From Clostridiales bacterium (GTDB lineage: Bacteria; Bacillota; Clostridia; UBA1381), in contig JAQXXM010000018.1 in the NCBI GenBank assembly GCA_029226065.1, forward strand, positions 1 through 52,680: 52,680 bases of DNA, in the 5' to 3' direction. Under the pieces are notes generated by a model, which had not been told where the DNA came from, did not search any database, and worked only from the letters and a program-made list of their open reading frames with translations. Shown piece after piece: positions 25,801-33,243 of this stretch. Made by a program: the position numbers and the translations under genes. How positions within the stretch are numbered: the stretch's first letter is position 1; the number at the start of each line of letters is the position of its first letter.

Positions 25801-26167
25801 TAATTGCAGGAAGTTTCAGTACGAGCCATAGTACAGAGCCGTTAAGTGAAAAAACGTTTTTCACTGCACCTAATATATATAAAATATACAGATAGCCTGG
25901 AGGATAGTCGTGAAATCCGTCCGAAAGATAAAACTGTGACAGTCCGTTTTTAAACGCAATATCCGCCCAGCCTGTAAAACAGTTCATATCCGTTTCATGA
26001 CCTCTGTAGCATACGGCGGCAATCAGACGAATAACAAGAGCTAAAACAAGAACTATTGATATATATGTTTTATCTGATTTCTTTTTGAATAAATCACGTG
26101 CTGACGATACCCATGCCATGGTGCCGAAAATTCCGCTTATGATTATCATTCCGATTATTGCCGTCAC
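22832..26167 (-). CDS. Fused double GT-C glycosyltransferase with C-terminal PMT (GT39) domain
   Basis: A very long 1111-residue polytopic protein. The N-terminal half (about 1-425) is a GT-C-like module with ~10 membrane spans, acidic residues in the first outer loop (HETD, 57-60), DYPPG near 87-91 and a KPQ segment. A membrane span near 452-473 leads to an extracytoplasmic beta-rich segment (about 485-595), possibly a carbohydrate-binding-like fold. The C-terminal part (about 610-1111) is PMT-like, with FDEIYHPRTA at 623-632 and THPPLGK at 645-651. It probably moves sugars from polyprenyl phosphate donors outside the membrane. Acceptor unknown. It lies after a glucosaminidase and before fumarase. 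Confidence 0.85.
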   Translation of the reverse strand: MTAIIGMIIISGIFGTMAWVSSARDLFKKKSDKTYISIVLVLALVIRLIAAVCYRGHETDMNCFTGWADIAFKNGLSQFYLSDGFHDYPPGYLYILYILGAVKNVFSLNGSVLWLVLKLPAIIADLGMGYLAYRLASKNFSKLAGTAIAAFAVLNPTVILDSAVWGQVDSILGFFCVLAVYLASERKLNWSFFAFAAAILIKPQALFFAPVLVFGIIDKYFLENKFDKKEFIKTVLCAIGALVFMLVSFMPFGNTPIHGIRVIIDQYITTIGQYNYMTVNAFNLYGALGLNWAELTPFVSVLGYVFIVAVVVFSCVVFFKGKGSDRYYLTSFILFFGIYMLSAKMHERYAFPGIFMLIMALASVPSNKNAILYGLFSLSQFFNIAWVLFVYESNPSKYFNSPVIIAVSIINIILFGWVCFQVCTKTSTKQKISSTQKKGQRYTFRLSEKAVRITAIDICIMLAITVIYGCVAFYKLGDKYAPQTETSLCGNTVHIDLGKEQEISQTAFFLGARQLETDRNIILSYLDNNGVSVYNDIIEEGSVFTWTMRENEDIKARYIEVSTNCVNNSSDPTNDVYLKELCFIDRDGNVITPVNAADKGVDTLFDEQAYLDKDKSYMSGTYFDEIYHPRTAYEFLHRMSVYEWTHPPLGKVLMGIGIMIFGMVPFGWRFVGTLLGVVMVPIVYIMTKRCMKYSWLAVLGCVLYTFDFMHFTQTRLATIDTYVTLFIMLMYYYMYKYYTKSFYDTPLYKTLVPLGISGIFFGLSVASKWTGLYAGVGLALIFFITLYYRYREYRYALLSPDGETDGISHKHVINSFMRNTVITLLFCCVMFIAVPFAIYVISYIPYMATPSGEGLKTIFTNAQSMLVYHGKTVVNSTHSYSSHWYEWPIMYRPMWYYANTLSNGMKQGISAFGNPAVWWIGIGAVAYNIALAVIIPLKKKDYFNKNKYSYAVVYSAIFAVLCAVSYLVGADNEKLVRLFPCVLLYSTVIVGTFIIVLMFDDKIKADSNSVPLFLLIGYFSSYIPWMLVMRTTYIYHYFPCVIFVVLMIVYSIKTIYDSANNKKAVIIGTLVYGLIAIGLFVLFYPTLSGQPISLEFADKYLKWFQSWVLVA

Positions 26168-26195
26168 TTTTTACTTCACCTCATTTTCCCTTACA

Positions 26196-27965
26196 TTAAT
26201 GTCCAATAGTCATTGTGCTTGCTCCCTCTATTACAGGTGCACTCTCACCTGCATATACAGGCACTTCATAGCTTACCGATGCATTGCTAAACTGCGAGAA
26301 TAACCGTTCCATAATGGTCGACTGCGTTACTGCCCATGCAATATCTCCCGCATACAGGTGATTACCGGGATTATCAGGATTCCAACGCATTTTGTAGAGC
26401 GTGTTCTGTCTGCCTGATGATGCATTGATATAGTTCTTGCTTATCCATTCAGCACCGCCGTAAATTGCGGCTTCAGGTGCTGTCCAGCCCTTTGAATATG
26501 CCATTTTTGAGCCTGTGCCTACAGCGTCAGAGTCATAAGCGCCTATTCCAAACATATTATATACTCTTACACCGTTATAGTTGACACCTGTAGCAAGACG
26601 TGATGTGCCATAGCCCGTCTCAAGACACGCATGCGCTACAAGATACATCTCACTTATATTGTACCGTTTTGCCGCCTCTATAAATACATCGGCTTTACCG
26701 CTTAATATTCCTTTGCCGTCAAGGAATGATGCAAGCTTATCACGGCTTATACCATTATAGTGTGACAAATCCATAAACTGATACTTATATGAACCTGTCG
26801 AAAATTCGTTAGGATCAACATACAGTCTTGTACGGCTGTTATCCGCTGATTTAAGTCCGTTTCCGTCACTATATACAGGGTTTGTATTCATTTGAATACG
26901 TACCATTTCGTCAAGAGTGATGTCATACGTTACATACGTTACGCCGCCGGGTGCGGTATAGCTTTGACCTGTCTGGGGTGTAAATTCTGACTGCGATCCT
27001 TTTACGGTAATATTTATGCTGTCAAAAGCTCCATCCTTGCTTTTTGCAAATATTGTGACCTCGCCAGGACCTACTGCACGCACTAAGCCTGTCTGCGTTA
27101 CTGATGCAACGGAAGAATTCGTACTTGACCAGTCTATCAGTTTACTGCGTGCATTCTGCGGCGATACAGACGCAAAAAGCTGTAATAATTCACCCTTTGA
27201 TAATTCGTTTTTGTCTTTATTTACTATTGTAACCAATTCTGCCTTTATTGTCTTATTTATGACGTTTACAAAGCATTTTGCACTATATCCGCCATCAACT
27301 GTTGTTGCTACAACTTCTGCCATACCTGTTGACACTGCCTTTAAATGACCTGTCTGGTCTACCTCAACTATATTCTTGTCTTTTGAGTACCATTTTATAG
27401 TTGTGTTTGATGCATTTTCAGGGTATATTACGGGTATTACACGTACAGCGACATCTGTAGTATACATATTAAGCGAACTGTTTTCTATATAGAACCCCTC
27501 AACAGGCTGTATTATCTGCAAATACGCTTTTGACGTAAGACCTGTATTTGCTTCTGTTACGGTTATCTCCACACTGCCTGTTTTTTTTGCGGTTATATTT
27601 CCGTAACTGTCAATCTCGGCACACTCGGTATCGGATGATGCGAATGTGATTACACCTTCGCCTAAAACTATAGGATACAGCTTCGCATCAAGTTTTACTG
27701 TGGTAACCTCGCCTGTTTTTAGTTTTACCGTATTGTCATACCAGGAAAGCACCAACCCCGAATTGGGTACAGTTTCATCAAAAAAATATGAAATATCGTT
27801 TGGAAATCGAGTAGCAAGTCCGCCCTGCGCCTCTTTTTTATCAATTGAATCATTATGCGTTGTTATAGCTAAAACAAGAAATAAAATTACGCCAAAAACG
27901 ACACCGCCGTACGGCGCTATCTTTATCCATGGCAAATTCTTTATCTTGCTCACAAGCTCACGCAT
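26196..27965 (-). CDS. Membrane-anchored cell wall endo-beta-N-acetylglucosaminidase with three Big2 domains
   Basis: 589 residues. A signal anchor spans about 20-36. Three bacterial Ig-like (Big2) domains follow at about 75-152, 155-236 and 240-322, each ending in a G-x-A/V-E-V-T-type strand. A glucosaminidase domain (GH73 type) covers about 395-565, with candidate catalytic Glu449 in HACLETGYGTS and the NMFGIGAYD segment. Such enzymes cut the glycan strand between GlcNAc and MurNAc. The Big2 stalk would place the catalytic domain in the wall. It lies 15 bases after murT, suggesting joint expression with envelope genes. Confidence 0.9.
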   Translation of the reverse strand: MRELVSKIKNLPWIKIAPYGGVVFGVILFLVLAITTHNDSIDKKEAQGGLATRFPNDISYFFDETVPNSGLVLSWYDNTVKLKTGEVTTVKLDAKLYPIVLGEGVITFASSDTECAEIDSYGNITAKKTGSVEITVTEANTGLTSKAYLQIIQPVEGFYIENSSLNMYTTDVAVRVIPVIYPENASNTTIKWYSKDKNIVEVDQTGHLKAVSTGMAEVVATTVDGGYSAKCFVNVINKTIKAELVTIVNKDKNELSKGELLQLFASVSPQNARSKLIDWSSTNSSVASVTQTGLVRAVGPGEVTIFAKSKDGAFDSINITVKGSQSEFTPQTGQSYTAPGGVTYVTYDITLDEMVRIQMNTNPVYSDGNGLKSADNSRTRLYVDPNEFSTGSYKYQFMDLSHYNGISRDKLASFLDGKGILSGKADVFIEAAKRYNISEMYLVAHACLETGYGTSRLATGVNYNGVRVYNMFGIGAYDSDAVGTGSKMAYSKGWTAPEAAIYGGAEWISKNYINASSGRQNTLYKMRWNPDNPGNHLYAGDIAWAVTQSTIMERLFSQFSNASVSYEVPVYAGESAPVIEGASTMTIGH

Positions 27966-27980
27966 TTTTACACTTCCTTA

Positions 27981-29327
27981 TTATTGTTCCTTAACCTCAT
28001 CGGAATAATTTTTTTCAAGTTTCTTCAGAATTTCCTCTGTAGGATACAGAGCTGTATAATTTACCATAACATAAACTATTTCCGACTCTGTTTTCAGTGC
28101 AGAAACGATTGCATCTCTCATATTATCCGTCACTAAATCAACCGCCACATCAGCATATTTAAACCGCAAGGCTATATCGTAAAGACGTATTCCCGTTACC
28201 GAGAGTGTCTTGAGGTTTTCGTTTTTCAGCTTATCAAAGCCAACGTCCCATATCCATGACACATCCTCACCGTCATTAACACCGTCATTTATTGCAACTA
28301 TAACGTCCTTTTTACGTGTGTCGCTATTTACGGTTGTGATTGCCTGATTAAAGCCCGCAGGATTTTTGGAAAGGCTCAAAACGACAGGTTTATTAAACTT
28401 AAACTCCTGCATTCTGCCCGACTGCGGTTTGTAATTTGATAATATGTCAACGAAGTTATCAGTATTCTCACCTGCCGCCTGTAATGCCACATACGCCGCA
28501 GACAAGTTTAATATATTATAAAAGCCTTTATAATTCACTTCAATCTTTTCACCGTTAATCGAAAATCTGAGCGGTTGTGTTAGCTCTACGTCCTTTATTT
28601 CATAATCAGGGTTACGGCGTTTATGCGAGCATTGACTGCAGTAGAAATCACCTAATTGACTGTAGTGGTGATAATTATACGAAAGCTCCGTACCGCAAAC
28701 AGGACATAGATTGCCTTCTCTTATAGTTTCTTCCTCGTCTAAAACTTTTTCCGACACGCCGTAATATATAGCTTTTACGTCGTCTCTTGCTCCGAATTGC
28801 GAGCATACGGGGTCATCGGCGTTTAGTACAAGAGTTACACCTCTTGCAAGGTCTATTGCATCGTCAATCAGCTTAACCGTTCCCTCAATTTCGCCATAAC
28901 GGTCAAGCTGGTCCCGAAACAAATTTGTTATAACCATAATATGGGGTTTTATCTGTTTAAATATAATCCTTGCGTATGCCTCATCTATTTCAAGACAGGC
29001 ATAATCTGCATCAATTCTGCCCAACAAATCCGATGCTTCAATATATGCCGTTGCAACGCCTGAGAGCATATTCGCTCCTATGCGGTTACACATAACCTTG
29101 TAGCCCTTTGATTCAAGTGCTGAACGTATTACGTTGTTTGTTGTAGTCTTTCCGTTAGTGCCGCAGGTAACTATTATTTTCTTGCGGACACGATTATTCA
29201 TATCGCTTATTAGCGACGGACAAAGCTTGAGTGCCATAACACCCGGTGATGATGATGTACGTCTGTGAGTGATTTTTCCGACGAGAAAAACGAGTTTTCC
29301 TATCCATATTGCCGCTAATCGTTTCAT
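27981..29327 (-). CDS. murT: Lipid II isoglutaminyl synthase catalytic subunit MurT
   Basis: 448 residues from the chosen ATG 29327 (an ATG at 29357 overlaps the previous stop but lacks a ribosome site; AAAGGAAG precedes 29327). The Mur-ligase ATP loop GTNGKTT is at 56-62, and the MurT-specific zinc ribbon (CPVC at 208-211 and CSQC at 230-233) interrupts the central domain; a DUF1727 C-terminal domain follows. MurT activates the lipid II alpha-carboxyl of D-Glu for amidation by the glutaminase GatD. gatD normally sits next to murT; it is not adjacent here. Neighbours are the C11-like lipoprotein and the glucosaminidase. Confidence 0.93.
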   Translation of the reverse strand: MKRLAAIWIGKLVFLVGKITHRRTSSSPGVMALKLCPSLISDMNNRVRKKIIVTCGTNGKTTTNNVIRSALESKGYKVMCNRIGANMLSGVATAYIEASDLLGRIDADYACLEIDEAYARIIFKQIKPHIMVITNLFRDQLDRYGEIEGTVKLIDDAIDLARGVTLVLNADDPVCSQFGARDDVKAIYYGVSEKVLDEEETIREGNLCPVCGTELSYNYHHYSQLGDFYCSQCSHKRRNPDYEIKDVELTQPLRFSINGEKIEVNYKGFYNILNLSAAYVALQAAGENTDNFVDILSNYKPQSGRMQEFKFNKPVVLSLSKNPAGFNQAITTVNSDTRKKDVIVAINDGVNDGEDVSWIWDVGFDKLKNENLKTLSVTGIRLYDIALRFKYADVAVDLVTDNMRDAIVSALKTESEIVYVMVNYTALYPTEEILKKLEKNYSDEVKEQ

Positions 29328-29356
29328 TATATCACAACTTCCTTTCAAGATGCACA

Positions 29357-31276
29357 TTATTTTGTAATCTGCATCTTCCCCTTAATTGCAGTTACATTTG
29401 TAGTATTACTCTCTGTTTTATTGCCATACACATCCTCGGCCGTGTACGATAACAGATACTCACCGTCTTCAAGAGATTTATCCTTAATATTAAGACCTCC
29501 GAACACAAGTGTCAGCTTCTTGCCTTGCAGATAACTGCCTTTTTCACCGCCATAAGTCTCATATACAGGTATTATACTGTCACCTGCAGACGGTATTTCC
29601 ATACTGCTGTCAAGAATACCTGTTTTGGAGTTATACCCCTCCCAAATTCCTACTATACTGTAACTTCTCTTTAAATCTTCAACCTTGGCAAGTACACGCA
29701 AGCTTGACAGCTTATCCTTATATATAATCGGGATTGAATACATTTCAGACTGACCATAATCGTTCACTTTATATACACTGACAGGAATTTTATTCAGTTC
29801 CGTCACCTTGTTGTTCAGTTTGTACTCGTATGTGTTTGCGATGTTGCTGTAGTATGTGTCATTGTCGTGTCGAAGGAAAAGATACATTCCTGTCTCCTCA
29901 TCATACTTATACAGGTTTACACCCGTCATTGCAATAACATCGGGATTATCGACACTTAAAAGATATTTTCCCGATAAATCAGGCTCGGCAGTCATTGTGT
30001 TGTTTGCCATCGCAGACTGATATATCTCATAGCTCGGTGTAGCCTTATAATCAGCCGTTCTGTTTTCAATAGCATCGTCTGCCATTATTTTGTCTATAAA
30101 TTCCTTGTAGCCCGAGCTTGTACAAAGCTTTTTATATTCGTTAATCTCCTGAGTGTCTCGCGCCTTTGGATAATATACGCTTATTCCGCACGAGTCATCA
30201 TGCAACTCCCCTGCAATTTTGTAAATAACGGCACGTGATATTGTTTTTTCAATACGTGCATAATTTGAGCGTACTGCACTGTAGCCTGCATTCTGAAACG
30301 ATTTCAAATCCACCAGATCGGAGTATCCCTCCCACGGCGAATTTGCACCAACAAAATGTGCCAAATTAATACGTGCCGTCATAGAACGAAGCTTATCAAT
30401 GTCCTCGCAATCTGCCGCCAAGCCGTGTGCAAGAGTGTCAAAGTCCTGGGCTAAACTTGTAATATCCGACAGGTCTATAACAGACATTATCATAAGTTCC
30501 TGCATTTGATCCGATGCATTCTCGTATGCACTGTCGCATATAATCTGTCCTGCCTGTGCCGCACCTACATTGGGGTTTTCGGATATATATTCAAGGAGCT
30601 TTCTGTAATCCCAGCCCGATTCGGGCATAATATCTTCAGCTGCAACCATATAGTCCGCATACGGTACAAGCGTTGTTGCAACATCAAGATTTGCCATCAT
30701 ACCTGTATCAAAGCCAATCAAATCGAGCTTTGTCTCTGTAGAGGCAAGTCCCGACGCAATTTCGGATGGCGTTAGTGAATTGTACTCATTTGATGCATCG
30801 TGAGCCACACCGCTTAATGGACCGCCGCTCTCGCCCCATATTATTGAAATATATTTGTCTGCAGGATACTTCTCAATTGTTCGGTTTAAAAAATCTGCAT
30901 ACGTTTTGGCATCACCCATATTTTTTACACCTGTTTCGTATATTTCACGCAGACCGTTTTTCTGTACGGCAAAATCCTGAATTTTATCGGATTTAATTCC
31001 GTCTATACCCCACTTTTCGTCTCCGTTTATCTCAACAACAACATTGATGTTTTTAGGTAAATCATACGAAAGCGAGTTAAGAACATCTGCTGCACGTGTA
31101 TAGTTTTCGTCAAGTGATGATGCACTCATATAAAGCATAACCGTCCAGCTGTCGCCTGTCGATTCTCTGCGTCTTACTTCCTTTTCAACAATTAAAGAGT
31201 CTTTGCTGCACCCACAGACGGCTGTAAAAAGCATAACACATAAGAGTACGCCAAAAATCCTGATTTTCTTTTTCAT
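29357..31276 (-). CDS. C11 (clostripain)-like lipoprotein with substituted catalytic residues
   Basis: 639 residues from ATG 31276, where a signal peptide begins (an ATG at 31324 adds 16 hydrophilic residues). A lipobox-like VCGC precedes the likely lipidated Cys23. Residues about 40-380 align by eye with the clostripain C11 fold: WTVMLYMSASSLDE, the strand ending IIWGESGG, and LDLIGFDTGMM. In active members the corresponding boxes are W-D-H-G-G-G and F-D-A-C-L-M; here the His position is Glu149 and the Cys position Gly192. It therefore looks like a secreted pseudo-protease. The C-terminal ~230 residues are beta-rich and unassigned. First gene of the envelope block. Confidence 0.82.
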   Translation of the reverse strand: MKKKIRIFGVLLCVMLFTAVCGCSKDSLIVEKEVRRRESTGDSWTVMLYMSASSLDENYTRAADVLNSLSYDLPKNINVVVEINGDEKWGIDGIKSDKIQDFAVQKNGLREIYETGVKNMGDAKTYADFLNRTIEKYPADKYISIIWGESGGPLSGVAHDASNEYNSLTPSEIASGLASTETKLDLIGFDTGMMANLDVATTLVPYADYMVAAEDIMPESGWDYRKLLEYISENPNVGAAQAGQIICDSAYENASDQMQELMIMSVIDLSDITSLAQDFDTLAHGLAADCEDIDKLRSMTARINLAHFVGANSPWEGYSDLVDLKSFQNAGYSAVRSNYARIEKTISRAVIYKIAGELHDDSCGISVYYPKARDTQEINEYKKLCTSSGYKEFIDKIMADDAIENRTADYKATPSYEIYQSAMANNTMTAEPDLSGKYLLSVDNPDVIAMTGVNLYKYDEETGMYLFLRHDNDTYYSNIANTYEYKLNNKVTELNKIPVSVYKVNDYGQSEMYSIPIIYKDKLSSLRVLAKVEDLKRSYSIVGIWEGYNSKTGILDSSMEIPSAGDSIIPVYETYGGEKGSYLQGKKLTLVFGGLNIKDKSLEDGEYLLSYTAEDVYGNKTESNTTNVTAIKGKMQITK

Positions 31277-31347
31277 ATATACGTAAACCCTTTCAATCTG
31301 TATGTTTTGTCGCATTAAAGTCATAGCTTGTACAAATTAAGAAAAAA

Positions 31348-31394
31348 ACAAGGGCGATGCCATAACAGTTACCGCTATAGCAAAACGCCCTCAC
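31348..31394 (-). terminator. Rho-independent terminator after the ferredoxin gene
   Basis: Minus strand: AGGGCG pairs with CGCCCT, with a second inner stem (TGCTATAGC against GTTATGGCA with G-U pairs), followed by TGTTTTTTTC. It begins about a dozen bases after the ferredoxin stop and insulates the C11-like gene. Confidence 0.85.
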
Positions 31395-31405
31395 ATGATA
31401 TTAAA

Positions 31406-31579
31406 TCATTCCGCAGCCGGTGCGCCAACCGGGCAAGCAGCAGCACAAGCGCCGCACTCTATGCAAGTATCTGCATCGATTACGTATGCTGCATCGCCTT
31501 CTGATATAGCATCAACCGGACAGTCTGCAGCACAAGCACCGCAGCTTATACATGTATCCGCATCAATTTTATAAGCCAT
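31406..31579 (-). CDS. Small 2[4Fe-4S] ferredoxin
   Basis: A 57-residue low-potential electron carrier of the clostridial type. Two classical cluster motifs are visible: C-I-S-C-G-A-C-A-A-D-C-P at residues 10-21 and C-I-E-C-G-A-C-A-A-A-C-P at 39-50. The two halves are near duplicates (YKIDADTC and YVIDADTC). A perfect AGGAGG lies just upstream of ATG 31579. Own promoter at 31627-31655 and own terminator make it monocistronic. Likely partners are oxidoreductases or hydrogenases elsewhere in the genome. Confidence 0.97.
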   Translation of the reverse strand: MAYKIDADTCISCGACAADCPVDAISEGDAAYVIDADTCIECGACAAACPVGAPAAE

Positions 31580-31626
31580 GACTTTACCTCCTGAAGAATT
31601 ATTTTGAGACTTCCGTCTTCAGTATG

Positions 31627-31655
31627 ATTATACCACTGTTTTGCAATAACTTCAA
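31627..31655 (-). promoter_or_regulatory. Sigma-A promoter of the ferredoxin gene
   Basis: Minus strand: -35 TTGAAG (31650-31655), 17-base spacer, -10 TATAAT (31627-31632). A leader of about 40 bases leads to AGGAGG and ATG 31579. Confidence 0.72.
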
Positions 31656-31712
31656 GTATAATTTCAAAAATATTTATACTTTTTTTCTTCAATTATGTTT
31701 TTTTATGCATAA

Positions 31713-32684
31713 TTACGTATTTTGTTCCACGTCAATCTTTGGTGTTGACGGTTTTTTCTTCCTGTTGCGTGTCCGTTTATGCTTTTGTGCCTGTTCATTA
31801 CTCTGATCGTTATTTGTATCACCATCAGAAACAGGCTCCTGAATTTCCGTCGTTTTCTTCTGCGGTTTGCCATCGTCAGTATCAACCTCAACCTCGTTTA
31901 CCGAATACTCTCGCATTGTAATTTCATTGCCTGTCTCAAACCGTACGCTGATGCGTCCTTTTAAGAGCGACACATACGATATTGTACCTTTGCCGTCGGG
32001 CGTATCTACCACTGTTCCGACAGACGGGGTTTCGCTGTTCAAAGCTTCATACGTGTCCTGCTCATATTTCAGACAGCACATCAATCTTCCGCAAGCACCC
32101 GATATTTTTGTAGGATTTAGAGATAAGCCCTGCTCCTTTGCCATTTTGATTGACACAGGCACAAATTCGTCTAAAAATTTTGAACAGCACAAGTCCCTGC
32201 CGCACATACCGACCGAGCCTAATGTTTTCGACTCATCTCTTACGCCGATTTGCCTTAACTCTATTCTTGTCTTAAATACAGATGCCAGGTCTTTTACAAG
32301 ATCTCTGAAATCCACTCTGCCGTCAGACGTAAAATAGAACAGTATCTTGTTGCCGTCAAAAGTATACTCAACCTCAACAAGCTTCATACTTAGTCCGTGC
32401 TGCTGGATTTTTTCAAGGCATATTTTGTATGCTTCCTTTTCTTTTTCCTTGTTTTCGTTATGTCTTTTTGTGTCCTCATCAGTAGCAACTCTGACTACAC
32501 CCTTCAAGGGCTTTTTTATAACAGACTCCTCTACCTCTTTAACACCCTGCATTACATTGCCGTATTCAATACCTCGGCTTGTCTCAACTATGACATTATC
32601 GCCTCGGCTTATGTCTATTCCCTGCGGATCAAAATAGTATATCTTACCTGATGGTTTGAAACGCACTCCTATGATTTTTACCAT
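31713..32684 (-). CDS. ricT: RicT/YaaT PSP1-domain Fe-S protein
   Basis: 323 residues. The PSP1 domain (about 1-210) contains the six conserved cysteines of RicT: C161, C166, C167 (CGRDLCC) and C198, C203, C204 (CGRLMCC). In Bacillus, RicA-RicF-RicT carries [4Fe-4S] clusters and promotes RNase Y-dependent mRNA maturation and development including sporulation. The C-terminal ~80 residues are charged and then basic (HKRTRNRKKKPS), likely disordered. It starts directly at the stop of the preceding small membrane-protein gene, with no gap. The usual tmk-holB neighbours are absent. Confidence 0.94.
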   Translation of the reverse strand: MVKIIGVRFKPSGKIYYFDPQGIDISRGDNVIVETSRGIEYGNVMQGVKEVEESVIKKPLKGVVRVATDEDTKRHNENKEKEKEAYKICLEKIQQHGLSMKLVEVEYTFDGNKILFYFTSDGRVDFRDLVKDLASVFKTRIELRQIGVRDESKTLGSVGMCGRDLCCSKFLDEFVPVSIKMAKEQGLSLNPTKISGACGRLMCCLKYEQDTYEALNSETPSVGTVVDTPDGKGTISYVSLLKGRISVRFETGNEITMREYSVNEVEVDTDDGKPQKKTTEIQEPVSDGDTNNDQSNEQAQKHKRTRNRKKKPSTPKIDVEQNT

Positions 32685-33149
32685 TTATTTGTTCCTTTCT
32701 TTCTCTATACGCCGTCTCATTTTCTCTGTCGGCTCAACAGCAACCGTTGTCAATACACCGTTGCCGTATTTATATTCAATATATAAAGTTTTTTTAGTGC
32801 TTACAATTCTTACACGCATATTATGTACGGGCTTTGCAAAGTCTTTGGGCTTTGAGCCGTAGTATACACGTTCTATATCAGTACAGGCAAATTCAAATTC
32901 CTTGTTTCGTTTACCGATCATTCTGTTGATACGCAGTCTGCCGTTTTTAAGTGAATATGTAAACCGTGACGTATAATGTGTCAAGACAAAGTAACCGTAT
33001 ACGCAAAATATCAACACAGATATTATTCCGCCAATGAACGCATATTCATTAAAAAGCGACACCATTGCGGCACACATTATATATAAAATGGCAGACACTG
33101 CTATTACAAAACAAAATTCTTTTCCGCCCGAAGTATGTTCTTCTGTCAT
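32685..33149 (-). CDS. Small membrane protein with PH-like cytoplasmic domain, function unknown
   Basis: 154 residues. Two membrane spans (about 11-32 and 37-55) are followed by a basic, strand-rich segment (about 60-140: YSLKNGRLRINRMIGKRNKEFEFACTDIERVYYG) that resembles bacterial PH-like domains. No catalytic motif is seen. It is the first gene of the operon driven by the promoter at 33193-33221 and its stop abuts the ricT start, so the two are co-expressed and perhaps translationally coupled. A link to RicT is inferred from position only. Confidence 0.75.
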   Translation of the reverse strand: MTEEHTSGGKEFCFVIAVSAILYIMCAAMVSLFNEYAFIGGIISVLIFCVYGYFVLTHYTSRFTYSLKNGRLRINRMIGKRNKEFEFACTDIERVYYGSKPKDFAKPVHNMRVRIVSTKKTLYIEYKYGNGVLTTVAVEPTEKMRRRIEKERNK

Positions 33150-33192
33150 TATGTTTAACCCTTCCCCATTGCGTTATATGCACTATGGGTAT

Positions 33193-33221
33193 ATTATACT
33201 CTAATTTGACGATTATGTCAA
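33193..33221 (-). promoter_or_regulatory. Consensus sigma-A promoter of the ricT operon
   Basis: Minus strand: perfect TTGACA (33216-33221), 17-base spacer, perfect TATAAT (33193-33198). This is the best match to consensus in the window, so strong constitutive expression is expected. The leader is about 40 bases. Confidence 0.88.
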
Positions 33222-33243
33222 CTGCGTAAAATTAAACAAATTA

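Noticed and set aside
21576-31324. Genomic island around the envelope block
   Set aside because: No integrase, tRNA, att-like repeats or clear change in composition was seen; genes are of kinds normal for Clostridia.
31680-31712. Terminator after ricT
   Set aside because: AATTATG and CATAATT pair, but the stem is AT-only and no T-tract follows on the minus strand.
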